DNA of 64,000 nucleotides from Pseudomonas sp. R84 (GTDB taxonomy: Bacteria; Pseudomonadota; Gammaproteobacteria; Pseudomonadales; Pseudomonadaceae). Shown here one piece after another: positions 8,084 through 18,338 of the stretch. Made by a program: the position numbers and the translations under genes. Under the pieces are notes generated by a model, which did not search any database, was not told the origin of the DNA, and worked only from the letters and a program-made list of their open reading frames with translations. Every line of letters starts with the position of its first letter. Within the stretch, counting starts at the first letter, position 1. The DNA is taken from the NCBI RefSeq assembly GCF_009834515.1, contig NZ_CP019426.1, forward strand, positions 4,701,501-4,765,500, written 5' to 3'.

Positions 8084-10543
8084 TCAACGGAACGTGCCAG
8101 GCGCTTTGAATAACAGCGGTTGCGGCCTGGCGGGCCGACTTTGCAAACTGTCACAGGTAAACAACTGTGGGCGTTCTATAACATAACCCTGAGCGTAATC
8201 CACACCAATCTCAAGCAACGCCTGCTCGATCTGGGTTGTTTCAACAAACTCGGCAATTGTCTGCTTACCCATGACATGCCCGATGTGATTGATCACTTCG
8301 ACCATTGCGCGGTTAATCGGGTCGTCCAGCATATCCTTTACGAAACTCCCGTCGATCTTCAGGAAGTCTACAGGCAAATGTTTCAGATAAGCGAACGAAG
8401 ACATTCCGGCACAAAAGTCATCTAACGAAAAGTAGCAACCTAACCCTTTGAGTTCATTAATAAATCTTATTGCGCTGCCCAGATTTGCAATTGCACTGGT
8501 TTCTGTAATTTCAAAACAAATCATTTCAGGCGGTATTGCATAGTTAACAAACTGCTCGCGCAGAAAGTGCAAAAACGCGTCATCTCCTATAGTAATGCCT
8601 GACAGATTAATCGCACACATTGCTAATGGCTCTTGATGTTCTTGCGCAATACATTGAGCAATAACCTTGAATACGTTCTGAACTACCCAACGATCCAGTT
8701 GACTCATCAAACCATAGCGCTCGGCAGCGGGAATGAAACTGTCCGGCAGGATCATCCGTCCGGCTTCATCATGCAGACGCAGCAGAATCTCGATGTGCCC
8801 ACCCTTGTTGTCGCCCGGTTTGAGCGGGGCGATTTCCTGGGCGTACAGACAAAAACGGTTTTCCTCCAGCGCCATGTGCAGACGCTGTACCCAGGCCATT
8901 TCGCCAAAGCGCAGCGACAGCTCGGAATCGTCGGCGTGATAGACCTGCACACGGTTGCGGCCTTTCTCCTTGGCCATGTAACAGGCCATATCGGCCGCAC
9001 GCAGTGAGGCTTCGAGGGTCGTCGGGGTTTGTGCGATATGCACCAGACCAATGCTCACAGTGGTCAGGAACGGCCGCCCCTTCCAGACAAAATGCAGATT
9101 CTGCACAGTCTGGCGCAGCGCCTCGGCAATCTTCTCCGCCGCGTCCGGTGCGCAGTTCTCCAGCAAAATTCCGAACTCATCACCCCCGAGTCGTGCCAGC
9201 GTGTCCCCCTCGCGCAACCCTGATTGCAGCAGCGTGCAAATGTGCCGCAACAACTCATCACCGGCGGCGTGACCACAGGTGTCGTTGACCAGTTTGAATT
9301 GATCGAGATCGAGGAACATCAGCGCATGCCGACCGGAATGGCGCGTGAGGTTGTGCAGTGCCTGCTCCAGGCGATATTCGAACTCGCGGCGGTTGGCCAG
9401 TCCGGTCAGCGCATCATGGGTGGCCTGCCACGACAGATTGGCGATGTATTGCCGCTCCTGAGTCATGTCGTGCAGCACCAGCACCGTACCGCTGACCTTG
9501 CCGGCATTGCGGATCGGTGCGCCGACCAGCGTCACCGACAACGTCGTGCCATCCAGGCGCTGGATCAGTTTCGAATGCTCGCTGCCGCCACTGAGCTGGC
9601 CACTGAGAATGTGCTCGATCAGCGTCAGGCCTTCGGCCTGGGCATTGTCGTCGAGCAAATTGAATAGCGCTGCCAGCGGCAGCCCGGCCGCCTGCTCGGC
9701 TTTCCAGTGGGTCATGGCTTCGGCAGCTGGGTTCATGTAATCGATGGCGCCGCTGACATCGGTGGTGATGACGCCATCACCGATCGAATGCAGCGTGACG
9801 TGCGCCCGATCTTTCTCCAGTTGCAGCGCCTCGGCAAAGGCGTGACGCTGCTTGAGCAGTTTGTGTGTGCGCCACAAGGCCAGAACGATCAACCCCAGCG
9901 CCGTGGCCAGGTTGGTGAACAGCAGCAGACGCATGATCATTCGCGAGCCTTCGCCCAAGGCATCGCTGAAAGCCTTCGCTGCTGGGGTGACGCCGTCATT
10001 GATGGCGAAAATCCGTGCCTTCCAGCGCTGGATATCAGCGCTGCTGGCGGTGTTATCTGAAATGCTGCGGTGCATCTCCTGCGCCACGTCATCCAGCTCG
10101 ACCAGATAGGCGTCACCGACGGTCCAGCGATCGATGGCGGTTTCCAGATAACTGAAATGGCGGAAGTTGAGGTATAGCCAGATCAGGCTGGAGACGTCGT
10201 CCGGGTGGTTGCCGCCCTTGAGAATACCTTCGCGCGCAGCGGCCAGATCCGGCGGTTGATGATCCAGCGCCAGACGCAACTGATGCCCGCCTTGCGGCAC
10301 GGCAATCGCGTTGCGGTATTTGAGCAAAATGGCCTCGTCGCGGCTATCGGCATACAGATTGAGGTAGTAGATCGCGTCTTTCTGACCCTTGGACCAGAGG
10401 CTTTCACCGGCGACGTAACCGCGAACGGCCGAGAGCACGTAAAGACTCACGCCGCCCAATAACGCTTGAAATAACACGACGGCAATAAATGGCCACACGA
10501 TGCCCAACAACCGTGGCGTTCCGAGAGTCCGCTTTTGCTTCAT
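8084..10543 (-). CDS. Membrane PAS-GGDEF-EAL cyclic di-GMP protein
   Basis: An 819-residue inner-membrane c-di-GMP turnover protein. Transmembrane helices at about 14-36 and 207-226 flank a periplasmic sensory region; a PAS domain follows (about 245-360, with MNPAAEAMTHW), then GGDEF (ARLGGDEFGILL near residue 452), then EAL (about 550-790). The EAL signature reads EILLRL, keeping the metal-binding Glu; other catalytic segments are intact (ITETSAIAN, LDDFCAGMSSF, LKIDGSF, EFVET), so phosphodiesterase activity is likely. The GGDEF motif is also canonical, so net direction cannot be told from sequence. AAGGGATCTC precedes the ATG. undA lies directly downstream. Confidence 0.93.
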   Translation of the reverse strand: MKQKRTLGTPRLLGIVWPFIAVVLFQALLGGVSLYVLSAVRGYVAGESLWSKGQKDAIYYLNLYADSRDEAILLKYRNAIAVPQGGHQLRLALDHQPPDLAAAREGILKGGNHPDDVSSLIWLYLNFRHFSYLETAIDRWTVGDAYLVELDDVAQEMHRSISDNTASSADIQRWKARIFAINDGVTPAAKAFSDALGEGSRMIMRLLLFTNLATALGLIVLALWRTHKLLKQRHAFAEALQLEKDRAHVTLHSIGDGVITTDVSGAIDYMNPAAEAMTHWKAEQAAGLPLAALFNLLDDNAQAEGLTLIEHILSGQLSGGSEHSKLIQRLDGTTLSVTLVGAPIRNAGKVSGTVLVLHDMTQERQYIANLSWQATHDALTGLANRREFEYRLEQALHNLTRHSGRHALMFLDLDQFKLVNDTCGHAAGDELLRHICTLLQSGLREGDTLARLGGDEFGILLENCAPDAAEKIAEALRQTVQNLHFVWKGRPFLTTVSIGLVHIAQTPTTLEASLRAADMACYMAKEKGRNRVQVYHADDSELSLRFGEMAWVQRLHMALEENRFCLYAQEIAPLKPGDNKGGHIEILLRLHDEAGRMILPDSFIPAAERYGLMSQLDRWVVQNVFKVIAQCIAQEHQEPLAMCAINLSGITIGDDAFLHFLREQFVNYAIPPEMICFEITETSAIANLGSAIRFINELKGLGCYFSLDDFCAGMSSFAYLKHLPVDFLKIDGSFVKDMLDDPINRAMVEVINHIGHVMGKQTIAEFVETTQIEQALLEIGVDYAQGYVIERPQLFTCDSLQSRPARPQPLLFKAPGTFR

Positions 10544-10684
10544 GAGATCCCTTGCGCAAGCACTGCCAGATGAACACCGGAAAATCCTGCTCCTGACAGC
10601 TCAGCCTAGGCTAATTTTCGACAAGTCAAAGGGACAGCTATGCCGTCCTCTAGGTCGATTGTGCACATGGCTGGTCTGCTTGAG

Positions 10685-10740
10685 CGTTCCGGTTGAATTT
10701 ACTCAATGCAATTCAAGCACTAAGCACAGAAACCGGAACG
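10685..10740. repeat. Inverted repeat downstream of ABC exporter gene
   Basis: Perfect 10-base arms CGTTCCGGTT (10685-10694) and AACCGGAACG (10731-10740) enclose a 36-base loop that itself contains TTGAATT / AATTCAA. It sits just past the minus-strand stop of the ABC gene. There is no T run, so it is not a canonical terminator. Confidence 0.5.
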
Positions 10741-10744
10741 AAAC

Positions 10745-12571
10745 TCAAGGGCGCTGGATCTGCTGCAGGTGACCATAGAGCTTGGCATACAGACCGCCAT
10801 CGGCGATCAGCTGCTGGTGATCGCCGTCCTCAGCGACCTGACCGCCATCGAACACCAGCACGCGATCAGCCTGTTTCACCGCCGACAGTCGATGAGCAAT
10901 GATCAGTGTGGTGCGGCCATTGAGGAAGCGCGCCATGGCCTGATGCAGGTTGTACTCGGTGGCGGCGTCGAGGGCCGAAGTGGCTTCGTCGAGGATGACG
11001 ACTTTCGGCTCGGCGAGGATCATCCGGGCGATGGCCAGGCGTTGGCGTTGCCCGCCCGACAAGCGCACGCCGGAACGGCCGACAATACTGTCCAGGCCAT
11101 TGGGCAAAGCACGGATGGTCGCTTCGAGCTGAGCGATTTCCAGTGCCTGCCAGCACGCTTCATCACTGCGAGTGCGGCCCATGGTCAGGTTGGCGCGCAC
11201 GGTATCGTTGAACAGCGCCGGGTGTTGCAGCACCACCGCGACGTTTTCGCGAACCGTGTCGAGGCCGATCTCCTGCTGGGTCGAACCGCCGAAACGGATG
11301 GTGCCGGCCAGCGGCGTGTACAGCCCGAGGAGCAATTGCACCAAGGTACTTTTGCCACCGCCACTGGCGCCAACAATCGCGACTTTTTCACCGGGAGCAA
11401 TCGACAGATTCAGTTGATCCAGCACCAGTTCATCACCGTAGCCGAAGCTCAGGCCTTGCACCTGAATGCCGACGGTGTCACGCCCCTTGAACGGATCGAC
11501 ACTGCCGGAATATTGCGGCTCATCGGCACGTGCCAGCAGTTCGTTGATCCGCGCCAGCGCCCCGCCCGCCGCGTAATAGGCGTATTGCAGATTGAGCAGT
11601 TGTTCGACCGGGCCGATCATGAACCACAGGTAGCTGAACACCGCGAGCATCTGGCCTATCGACAGATCGGAGAACAACACCGTGAGCATCGCCGCCGCAC
11701 GAAAAATGTCGATACCGAACTGAAACAGCAGACCACTGGCGCGGTTGGAGGCGTCGGTTTTCCACTGCGAGTTGACCGCGTAATTACGCACCTCCTGCGC
11801 ACGCAGGCCGAGTCGCCCGAGGAAGAAACCCTGACGGTTGCCAGCACGGATTTCCTGAATCGCATCAAGGGTTTCGCTCAACGCCTGAGTGAAGCGCGAG
11901 GTACTGTCGTTCTCGAGTTTCTTCAGGTGTTTGACGCGTTTGCCCAACTGCACCGTGGCGTAGATCACCAGCGGGTTGAACAGCAGAATCAGCAGCGCCA
12001 GCTTCCAGTGCATCCACATCAGGATGCTGGCGGTGCCGACCAGTGTGAGCATCGCCACCAGAAAGCGGCTGAGGGTTTCGCCAACGAATTTGTCGAGGGT
12101 ATCGAGGTCCGTGACCAGGTGCGTGGTCACCGTACCGCTACCCAGGCTTTCGTATTCGCCGAGGGAAATACGCTTGAGGCGTTCGATCAGACGCACGCGA
12201 ATGCGATAGACGATGTCTTTGGCCAGCCGTGCGAACAGCCGTGACTGCAAAACGCCGAAGCTCAGTGAGCCACATCGCAACGTCAGGGTGACCAACAGCA
12301 TCAGACCGATGTAACCCGCCGCCTGCTGCCACATCGTCGGCAGCACATGGTTCATCACTTTCAGTGCCGCGTCGCCGTGGCCGAGCAGGACTTCGTCCAC
12401 CAGCAATGGCAACAGCAATGGGATCGGCACGCTGCACAACGTCGCCAGCACAGCCACACCGTTGGCGATCCACAGGGATTTTTTGTGAGTGAGTGCCAGT
12501 CGCCGGACTTCTGCCCAGCTCAGCCGGTCGACACGCTTTACGGCTGGCGTGTCATCGGCCGAATCAGACAC
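10745..12571 (-). CDS. ABC transporter, fused permease-ATPase (exporter type)
   Basis: A half-size ABC exporter of 608 residues. The N-terminal half carries about six transmembrane helices; the C-terminal nucleotide-binding domain has Walker A GASGGGKST, signature LSGGQRQRL, Walker B VVILDEATSALD and the H-loop IAHRLS. The substrate is unknown. I place the start at the GTG (12569-12571), whose bases overlap the stop of the DsbA-like gene (GTGTCTGA); an upstream in-frame ATG at 12616 would lie wholly inside that gene. Such an overlap implies translational coupling in a trhO / DsbA-like / ABC operon. Confidence 0.9.
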   Translation of the reverse strand: MSDSADDTPAVKRVDRLSWAEVRRLALTHKKSLWIANGVAVLATLCSVPIPLLLPLLVDEVLLGHGDAALKVMNHVLPTMWQQAAGYIGLMLLVTLTLRCGSLSFGVLQSRLFARLAKDIVYRIRVRLIERLKRISLGEYESLGSGTVTTHLVTDLDTLDKFVGETLSRFLVAMLTLVGTASILMWMHWKLALLILLFNPLVIYATVQLGKRVKHLKKLENDSTSRFTQALSETLDAIQEIRAGNRQGFFLGRLGLRAQEVRNYAVNSQWKTDASNRASGLLFQFGIDIFRAAAMLTVLFSDLSIGQMLAVFSYLWFMIGPVEQLLNLQYAYYAAGGALARINELLARADEPQYSGSVDPFKGRDTVGIQVQGLSFGYGDELVLDQLNLSIAPGEKVAIVGASGGGKSTLVQLLLGLYTPLAGTIRFGGSTQQEIGLDTVRENVAVVLQHPALFNDTVRANLTMGRTRSDEACWQALEIAQLEATIRALPNGLDSIVGRSGVRLSGGQRQRLAIARMILAEPKVVILDEATSALDAATEYNLHQAMARFLNGRTTLIIAHRLSAVKQADRVLVFDGGQVAEDGDHQQLIADGGLYAKLYGHLQQIQRP

Positions 12572-13199
12572 AGGCCGCACGCTCCAGCCATCGACCCAGT
12601 AACGGCGACAGTTCACTGAGCGGTTGATAGCCGTTGGTCAGCAGCGCCAGTTGACCGTTGCGCTCGGCCAGCAGGGTCGGGAAACCGGCGATACCGAGAT
12701 CCTGTACCCAACTGAAATCGGCCTGAGTCGCTTTGTGTTGATCGGCATGATCAAACAACGCAGCGAATTCGATACGCGGCACGCCGGCCTGCTCTGCCAA
12801 TTCCACCAGCACACTGGCCTGGGTGACATCGCGACCTTCTGCGTAAAACGCCTGCTGGATCAGACCGACCAGTGTCCACGCGCAGTCCGGCGCCAGACTG
12901 CGCGCGGTGACGATTGCGCGGCAGGCCGGCTCGGTGTCGTAGACAAAACCGTCGGGCAACGCGCCGTCAAACTTGAACGGCTGGCCGGTGGCCTCGGTGA
13001 CCGCTTGCCAATGCTCAAGAATGTAGCGACGCGTGGTCGGCTCCAGCGCCGAACCGCTGCCGGTGCGCAAACCGCCGACCACCAGATGCAACTCGACCCC
13101 GGCTGCTTGCGCCTGCTCGACCAATGCCTTGGCCACCGGAGCAAATCCCCAGCACCACGAACACATCGGATCCATCACATAGAGCAGGCGCGCAGACAT
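12564..13199 (-). CDS. DsbA-family (FrnE-like) thiol oxidoreductase
   Basis: A 211-residue thioredoxin-fold protein of the DsbA/FrnE group. The redox motif CSWC is at residues 13-16 (MDPMCSWCWGF), and the cis-Pro segment is AGFPTLL near residue 170. There is no signal peptide, so it is probably cytoplasmic. The start (MSARLLYVMD) lies two bases after the trhO stop, and its end overlaps the ABC gene, so all three are likely one transcript. The physiological substrate is not evident. Confidence 0.88.
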   Translation of the reverse strand: MSARLLYVMDPMCSWCWGFAPVAKALVEQAQAAGVELHLVVGGLRTGSGSALEPTTRRYILEHWQAVTEATGQPFKFDGALPDGFVYDTEPACRAIVTARSLAPDCAWTLVGLIQQAFYAEGRDVTQASVLVELAEQAGVPRIEFAALFDHADQHKATQADFSWVQDLGIAGFPTLLAERNGQLALLTNGYQPLSELSPLLGRWLERAACV

Positions 13200-13201
13200 G
13201 G

Positions 13202-14143
13202 TTAAGCCTCGGTGGATGCTTGCTTGTAGTTGTAGCCGATCGGGTGCGGCATGTTGCGCGCCTTGGCCAGTTCGATCTGCTTCTGCCGATCGATCGCGCT
13301 GCGGCGGGTTTTCTCGCTGAGCTTGTCCCAGCAATGCGGGCAACTGATGCCAGCGACGTAATGCTCGGAGGCGCGATCTTCAACACTGACCGGTGTGCGG
13401 CAGGCATGACATTGATCGTAGTCGCCTTCGCTGAGGTCGTGACGCACGGTCACGCGGTTGTCGAACACAAAGCAGTCGCCCTGCCACTTGGTCTCTTCCT
13501 GCGGCACCTCTTCAAGGTACTTCAGGATGCCACCCTTGAGGTGGTAAACCTCTTCATAGCCTTCGCCGAGCATGTAGCTCGAGGCTTTCTCGCAGCGAAT
13601 GCCACCGGTGCAGAACATCGCGACCTTTTTGTGCACGGCCGGGTTGAAGTGTTCTTTGATGTAGTCGGGAAATTCGCGAAAACTGGTGGTTTTCGGATCG
13701 ATGGCGCCTTCGAAGGTGCCGATCGATACTTCGTAATCGTTGCGCGTGTCGATCAACAGCACTTCCGGGTCGCTGATCAACGCGTTCCAGTCTTGCGGAT
13801 CAACGTAAGTGCCGACTTTTTTGTTCGGGTCGACGCCTTCGACACCGAGGGTGACGATCTCTTTCTTCAGTTTGACTTTGGTGCGATAGAACGGCTGCTC
13901 GTCGCAGTACGACTCTTTGTGATCGATGTCGATCATGCGTGGGTCGTTCTTCAGCCAGGCGAGCAGGCCATCGATGCCTTCGCGGCTGCCGGACACCGTG
14001 CCGTTGATGCCTTCTTCGGCGATCAGCAGGGTGCCTTTGATCTGGTTGTCGACCATCGCTTGCAGCAGAGGCTCGCGCAGGTTGACGTAATCTTCGAGGG
14101 TGACGAACTTATACAGTGCCGCCACGACAATCGGTTGTGTCAT
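13202..14143 (-). CDS. trhO: tRNA uridine(34) hydroxylase TrhO (rhodanese family, YceA)
   Basis: TrhO performs oxygen-dependent 5-hydroxylation of wobble uridine 34 in tRNA. The 313-residue protein has an N-terminal ferredoxin-like domain ([17 protein letters not shown]), a central rhodanese domain with the catalytic Cys in [11 protein letters not shown], and a C-terminal Cys-rich segment (CHACRTP ... CPHCWDK) that could bind zinc. Length is normal for the family. A GGAGAAATACCC ribosome site precedes the ATG. It heads the trhO / DsbA-like / ABC gene cluster; mnmC, also acting on U34, lies 7 kb away. Confidence 0.95.
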   Translation of the reverse strand: MTQPIVVAALYKFVTLEDYVNLREPLLQAMVDNQIKGTLLIAEEGINGTVSGSREGIDGLLAWLKNDPRMIDIDHKESYCDEQPFYRTKVKLKKEIVTLGVEGVDPNKKVGTYVDPQDWNALISDPEVLLIDTRNDYEVSIGTFEGAIDPKTTSFREFPDYIKEHFNPAVHKKVAMFCTGGIRCEKASSYMLGEGYEEVYHLKGGILKYLEEVPQEETKWQGDCFVFDNRVTVRHDLSEGDYDQCHACRTPVSVEDRASEHYVAGISCPHCWDKLSEKTRRSAIDRQKQIELAKARNMPHPIGYNYKQASTEA

Positions 14144-14196
14144 GGGTATTTCTCCAGGTGGCTACCCTCGCAAAGGGTGAACCGGATTCAAAAAAA

Positions 14197-14220
14197 AACG
14201 CGCCGGGTGAGCGGCGCGTT
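14197..14220 (-). terminator. Rho-independent terminator after bolA
   Basis: On the minus strand, a perfect 9-bp stem (CGCGCC core; arms 14197-14205 and 14212-14220) with a six-base loop is followed by nine Ts (14190-14198). It ends the DUF2059-bolA transcript about 85 bases past bolA. It is only about 50 bases before the trhO start codon, leaving very little room for a trhO promoter. Confidence 0.85.
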
Positions 14221-14237
14221 GCGGATTCTAGCAAAAA

Positions 14238-14322
14238 AGCAGCTTCAAGCGGCGAGCTTCAAGCGACAAGCCAAGAACACTCGCCTTTAACTTGCAGCTT
14301 GCCGCTTCAAGCTTGCGGCTGC
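14238..14322. repeat. AAGCTTGCGGC-type inverted repeat at bolA 3' end
   Basis: Imperfect inverted arms at about 14238-14270 and 14291-14322 are built from CTTCAAGC, GCTTGCCGC and CTTGCAGC units, a repeat type unlike the REPs elsewhere in the window. The right arm supplies the last codons and the stop of bolA. Confidence 0.6.
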
Positions 14323-14612
14323 CGTCCTCCGGCACAGGTTGGCGACGCCGGGGCGGCGCCAGTCTCTGCCCATTCCTGCGGGGTGTAGGTGTGCAGCGCC
14401 AACGCATGGAATTCGCCCATCAACTCGCCGAGCGTGCCGTAGACTTTCTGGTGACGCTTGACCCGGTTCAGGCCGTCGAACTGCGCGCTGACCACCACTG
14501 CCTTGAAGTGCGTCTGTAACCCGCGACTGTGCATGTGGCTTTCATCCAGCACTTGCAGGTGCTCAGGCTGAAGCAGGCCCAGCGTCGATTCGATGCGTTG
14601 TTGCATGGTCAT
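14307..14612 (-). CDS. bolA: BolA family protein
   Basis: BolA proteins bind monothiol glutaredoxins through [2Fe-2S] clusters and influence cell shape, biofilm and stress responses. The 101-residue product starts MTMQQRIESTLG and carries the family core VLDESHMHSRG and the conserved VKRHQKVYGTLGELM. I chose the ATG at 14612, with CGGAG nine bases upstream, over the adjoining GTG. It starts 12 bases after the DUF2059 stop, so they form a two-gene operon. Its last residues (RQPQA) are encoded within an inverted repeat. Confidence 0.93.
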   Translation of the reverse strand: MTMQQRIESTLGLLQPEHLQVLDESHMHSRGLQTHFKAVVVSAQFDGLNRVKRHQKVYGTLGELMGEFHALALHTYTPQEWAETGAAPASPTCAGGRQPQA

Positions 14613-14624
14613 CACGAACTCCGC

Positions 14625-15146
14625 TTACTTCTTCTTGGCCGGCGCAGCAGCGCCTTTCGGGTCCAGCTCTTTGGTCATGTCGTCGAGCAACTTGTTGACG
14701 ACTGGCACGGCGCTTTCCAGTTTGGCTTGGGTCATCTGGGCCGATTGCTGGGTCAGCTGCGGCATTTTTTCCAGGACTTTCTTGCCCAGTGGCGACTGGT
14801 AGAACGCGACCAGGTCTTTCAGCTCGGATTCGCTGAAGTTAGTGGTATAGAGCTTGACCATGTCAGGCTTGAGCTTGTTCCAGCCAATGGCCTGGTCCAG
14901 AGCGGCGTTGGCCTTGGCCTGGTAGGTTTCCAGCACGGCTTTCTTGGCTTCCGGGGCTTTGGTCTGTTCGAAACGCTGAGCGAACATTTGCTGCACTTGC
15001 ATGTACACCGGAGTGCCCAGCTTGTCAGCGTGCGCCAGGGTCAGGAAAGCTTCAGCACTGGCGTTGTGGCTGGCGGTATCGGCAAGCACCTGGCCGCTGG
15101 CGCAAACCAGTGCAACCGCGGTGCAGATGGCACGAAGACGAGTCAT
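14625..15146 (-). CDS. Secreted DUF2059 protein
   Basis: A 173-residue exported protein of unknown role. The signal peptide is MTRLRAICTAVALVCASGQVL-ADT, cleaved around residue 22-23. The DUF2059 core is VKLYTTNFSESELKDLVAFY followed by QSPLGKK. The C-terminus is Lys/Ala-rich (PKGAAAPAKKK). It is transcribed with bolA downstream, the same pairing seen in other pseudomonads. No function is established from sequence. Confidence 0.88.
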   Translation of the reverse strand: MTRLRAICTAVALVCASGQVLADTASHNASAEAFLTLAHADKLGTPVYMQVQQMFAQRFEQTKAPEAKKAVLETYQAKANAALDQAIGWNKLKPDMVKLYTTNFSESELKDLVAFYQSPLGKKVLEKMPQLTQQSAQMTQAKLESAVPVVNKLLDDMTKELDPKGAAAPAKKK

Positions 15147-15339
15147 CGAGTTTCCTTTTCAGCTAGGCGAGGTAAAACCCCAAGGGCGACCATTCTGCGC
15201 CTAAAAAACCTCGTCGCTCAACCCCCGAGCCTTGCCGCGCTTGATTGGCCGGGTTTTACCGGTCAACAATCGGATCGAGGGAACCACCTGGGTCCGACCG
15301 GGCCTAAACTGCGCAAACGAACCAACAGGAGTGTGCACG

Positions 15340-16743
<1,404 letters not shown>

Positions 16744-16758
16744 CGTTTCTTAATAAGT

Positions 16759-16826
16759 CATCGCGAGCAGGCTCACTCCTACAGGGGGAATGCGTTCCAA
16801 ATGTAGGAGTGAGCCTGCTCGCGATG
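16759..16826. repeat. REP inverted pair (TGTAGGAGTGAGCC type)
   Basis: Arms 16759-16783 and 16802-16826 are perfect reverse complements (core AGGAGTGAGCCTGCTCGCGA), a subtype in which GGGAGCGAG is replaced by AGGAGTGAG. It lies between the convergent fumC and DMT permease genes. A second member is at 35210-35275. Confidence 0.88.
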
Positions 16827-16838
16827 GCCCTGACGCGG

Positions 16839-17798
16839 TTAGCCTGCTGCCATCTTCATCCGCCGCGCCTTCAACCCGGCAATCAACGAAGGCCCCAACG
16901 CCACCAGTGCCGACCCCAGTACCACCAGCACCGCCCCGCCATAGCCCAGCGCATTGATCTGCTCGGCACGCACATATTCGGGCCAGATCCCGGCCGCAAT
17001 CGCCACGGCACCAAACGTTACCAACGGCGTAATCGCCAACGTCGCACTGACCCGCGACGCCTCCCAGTGCGCCAGCGCCTCAGCGAACGCGCCGTAGGCA
17101 ATCAGCGTGTTCATGCAGCATGCCAACAGCAGCCAACCCTGCAGCGGACTCAGATTCAACGCTTCGAGCGGATGCACCCACGGCGTCAGCAACAGTGCAC
17201 AGAACAGATAGATCACCATCATCACCTGCAGCGAATTCCACACCGTCAGCAATTGCTTCTGGCCCAGCGCATAGAAGGTCCACACCGTCGACGCCAAAAG
17301 CACCAGCAAAACCCCTGCGGTGTAATCCGACAGCGAGGTCAGCAGCTCGGCCAGGCGCTGATTGAAGAACAACACAAAACCGATCAATAGCACCGCCAGA
17401 CCAATGCCCTGACCGATACTGAAGCGTTCCTTGAACACAAACAGACTGGCGATCAGCAACATGATCGGGCCCATCTGCACCACCAGTTGTGCGGTGCCGG
17501 GGCTGAGCAGATTGAGACCCATCAGGTACAACACATAGTTGCCGACCAGCCCGAGCACCGCCATCAGCACCAGCCAGCCACCCTTGGGCCCGAGCACTTT
17601 ACGGCTGGGCAGGCGCTTCACTGCCGCCAGATAGATGAACAGACAACCACCGGAAACCAACAGACGAAACCAGGTCACCGTCACCGGGTCCATCACCAGC
17701 AAGACTTGTTTGAGTTTGATCGGCAGAATGCCCCACAGAAACGCGGTCAGCAGCGCCAGGAACAGACCGTAGACCCAGCGACCGGATGAAATGTGCAT
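16839..17798 (-). CDS. EamA/DMT-family membrane transporter
   Basis: A 319-residue integral membrane protein with about ten hydrophobic helices in two EamA repeats, the drug/metabolite transporter topology. Typical segments are ALLTAFLWGILPIKLKQ at the start and FGAVAIAAGIWPEY in the second repeat. The start MHISSGRWVYG has a GAGG ribosome site; the open frame continues 20 codons upstream without support. Substrate unknown; members export amino acids, metabolites or drugs. It is convergent with fumC. Confidence 0.9.
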   Translation of the reverse strand: MHISSGRWVYGLFLALLTAFLWGILPIKLKQVLLVMDPVTVTWFRLLVSGGCLFIYLAAVKRLPSRKVLGPKGGWLVLMAVLGLVGNYVLYLMGLNLLSPGTAQLVVQMGPIMLLIASLFVFKERFSIGQGIGLAVLLIGFVLFFNQRLAELLTSLSDYTAGVLLVLLASTVWTFYALGQKQLLTVWNSLQVMMVIYLFCALLLTPWVHPLEALNLSPLQGWLLLACCMNTLIAYGAFAEALAHWEASRVSATLAITPLVTFGAVAIAAGIWPEYVRAEQINALGYGGAVLVVLGSALVALGPSLIAGLKARRMKMAAG

Positions 17799-18008
17799 GC
17801 GAACCTCAAAGCCTGCTGACAAGTGCGCCCATTCTAGGCGCGCGATCAGACGGGTCACAGGGACAGTTAAGGCCAGGACGCGAATAAAACTGTGCAGGTC
17901 GCAGCATTAAATTGGCGTGCCGCCGTTGATCGGCTGGACGGGCGCGTCAAGTGCTTCAGGCATAAGCTCATTGGATCCCTTCCAGCACATCAGCCAAGGA
18001 GACCGATC

Positions 18009-18203
18009 ATGTTAGGAATGCGCGCCCGCGACAGCGCCCCCGAAATGCACTTTCGCAGCGACCGGGTGTGCCGGATCAATGGCGAACTGTTTTTCAGCAC
18101 TCGGGAAAATACCCTTGAAGGGCCGTTTGAGAATACCGAGAAGGCTGAGCAGGAAATAAAGGCTTATATCGCGCGGATGCAGCTACAGGATAACAACCGG
18201 TAA
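18009..18203 (+). CDS. Small DUF6316-type protein
   Basis: A 64-residue soluble protein (MLGMRARDSAPEMHFRSDRV at its start) of a small pseudomonad family. The segment RINGELFFSTRENTLEGPF followed by an acidic helix is characteristic of the family. A strong AAGGAG lies seven bases before the ATG, which supports translation. No function is known. It stands alone between the divergent DMT gene and a REP pair. Confidence 0.8.
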   Translation: MLGMRARDSAPEMHFRSDRVCRINGELFFSTRENTLEGPFENTEKAEQEIKAYIARMQLQDNNR

Positions 18204-18217
18204 ACCCGGTCGATCCC

Positions 18218-18306
18218 TTCGCGAGCAGGCTCGCTCCCACAGGATTGGGGTGAACATGAAAACTATGTACACCCTTAACCCATGTGGGAGCGAGCCTGCT
18301 CGCGAA
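18218..18306. repeat. REP inverted pair (TGTGGGAGCGAGCC type)
   Basis: Perfect 24-base arms at 18218-18241 and 18283-18306, in the opposite orientation to the pair at 7132-7220. They fill the space between the DUF6316 gene and the thiolase. Confidence 0.9.
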
Positions 18307-18338
18307 AGCGGTAGATCAGACACCAAACAGGTCAGTGC

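Noticed and set aside
10769..12244. 491-residue plus-strand open frame
   Set aside because: It mirrors the ABC exporter gene and has the His/Arg/Gln-rich composition typical of antisense shadows in GC-rich DNA.
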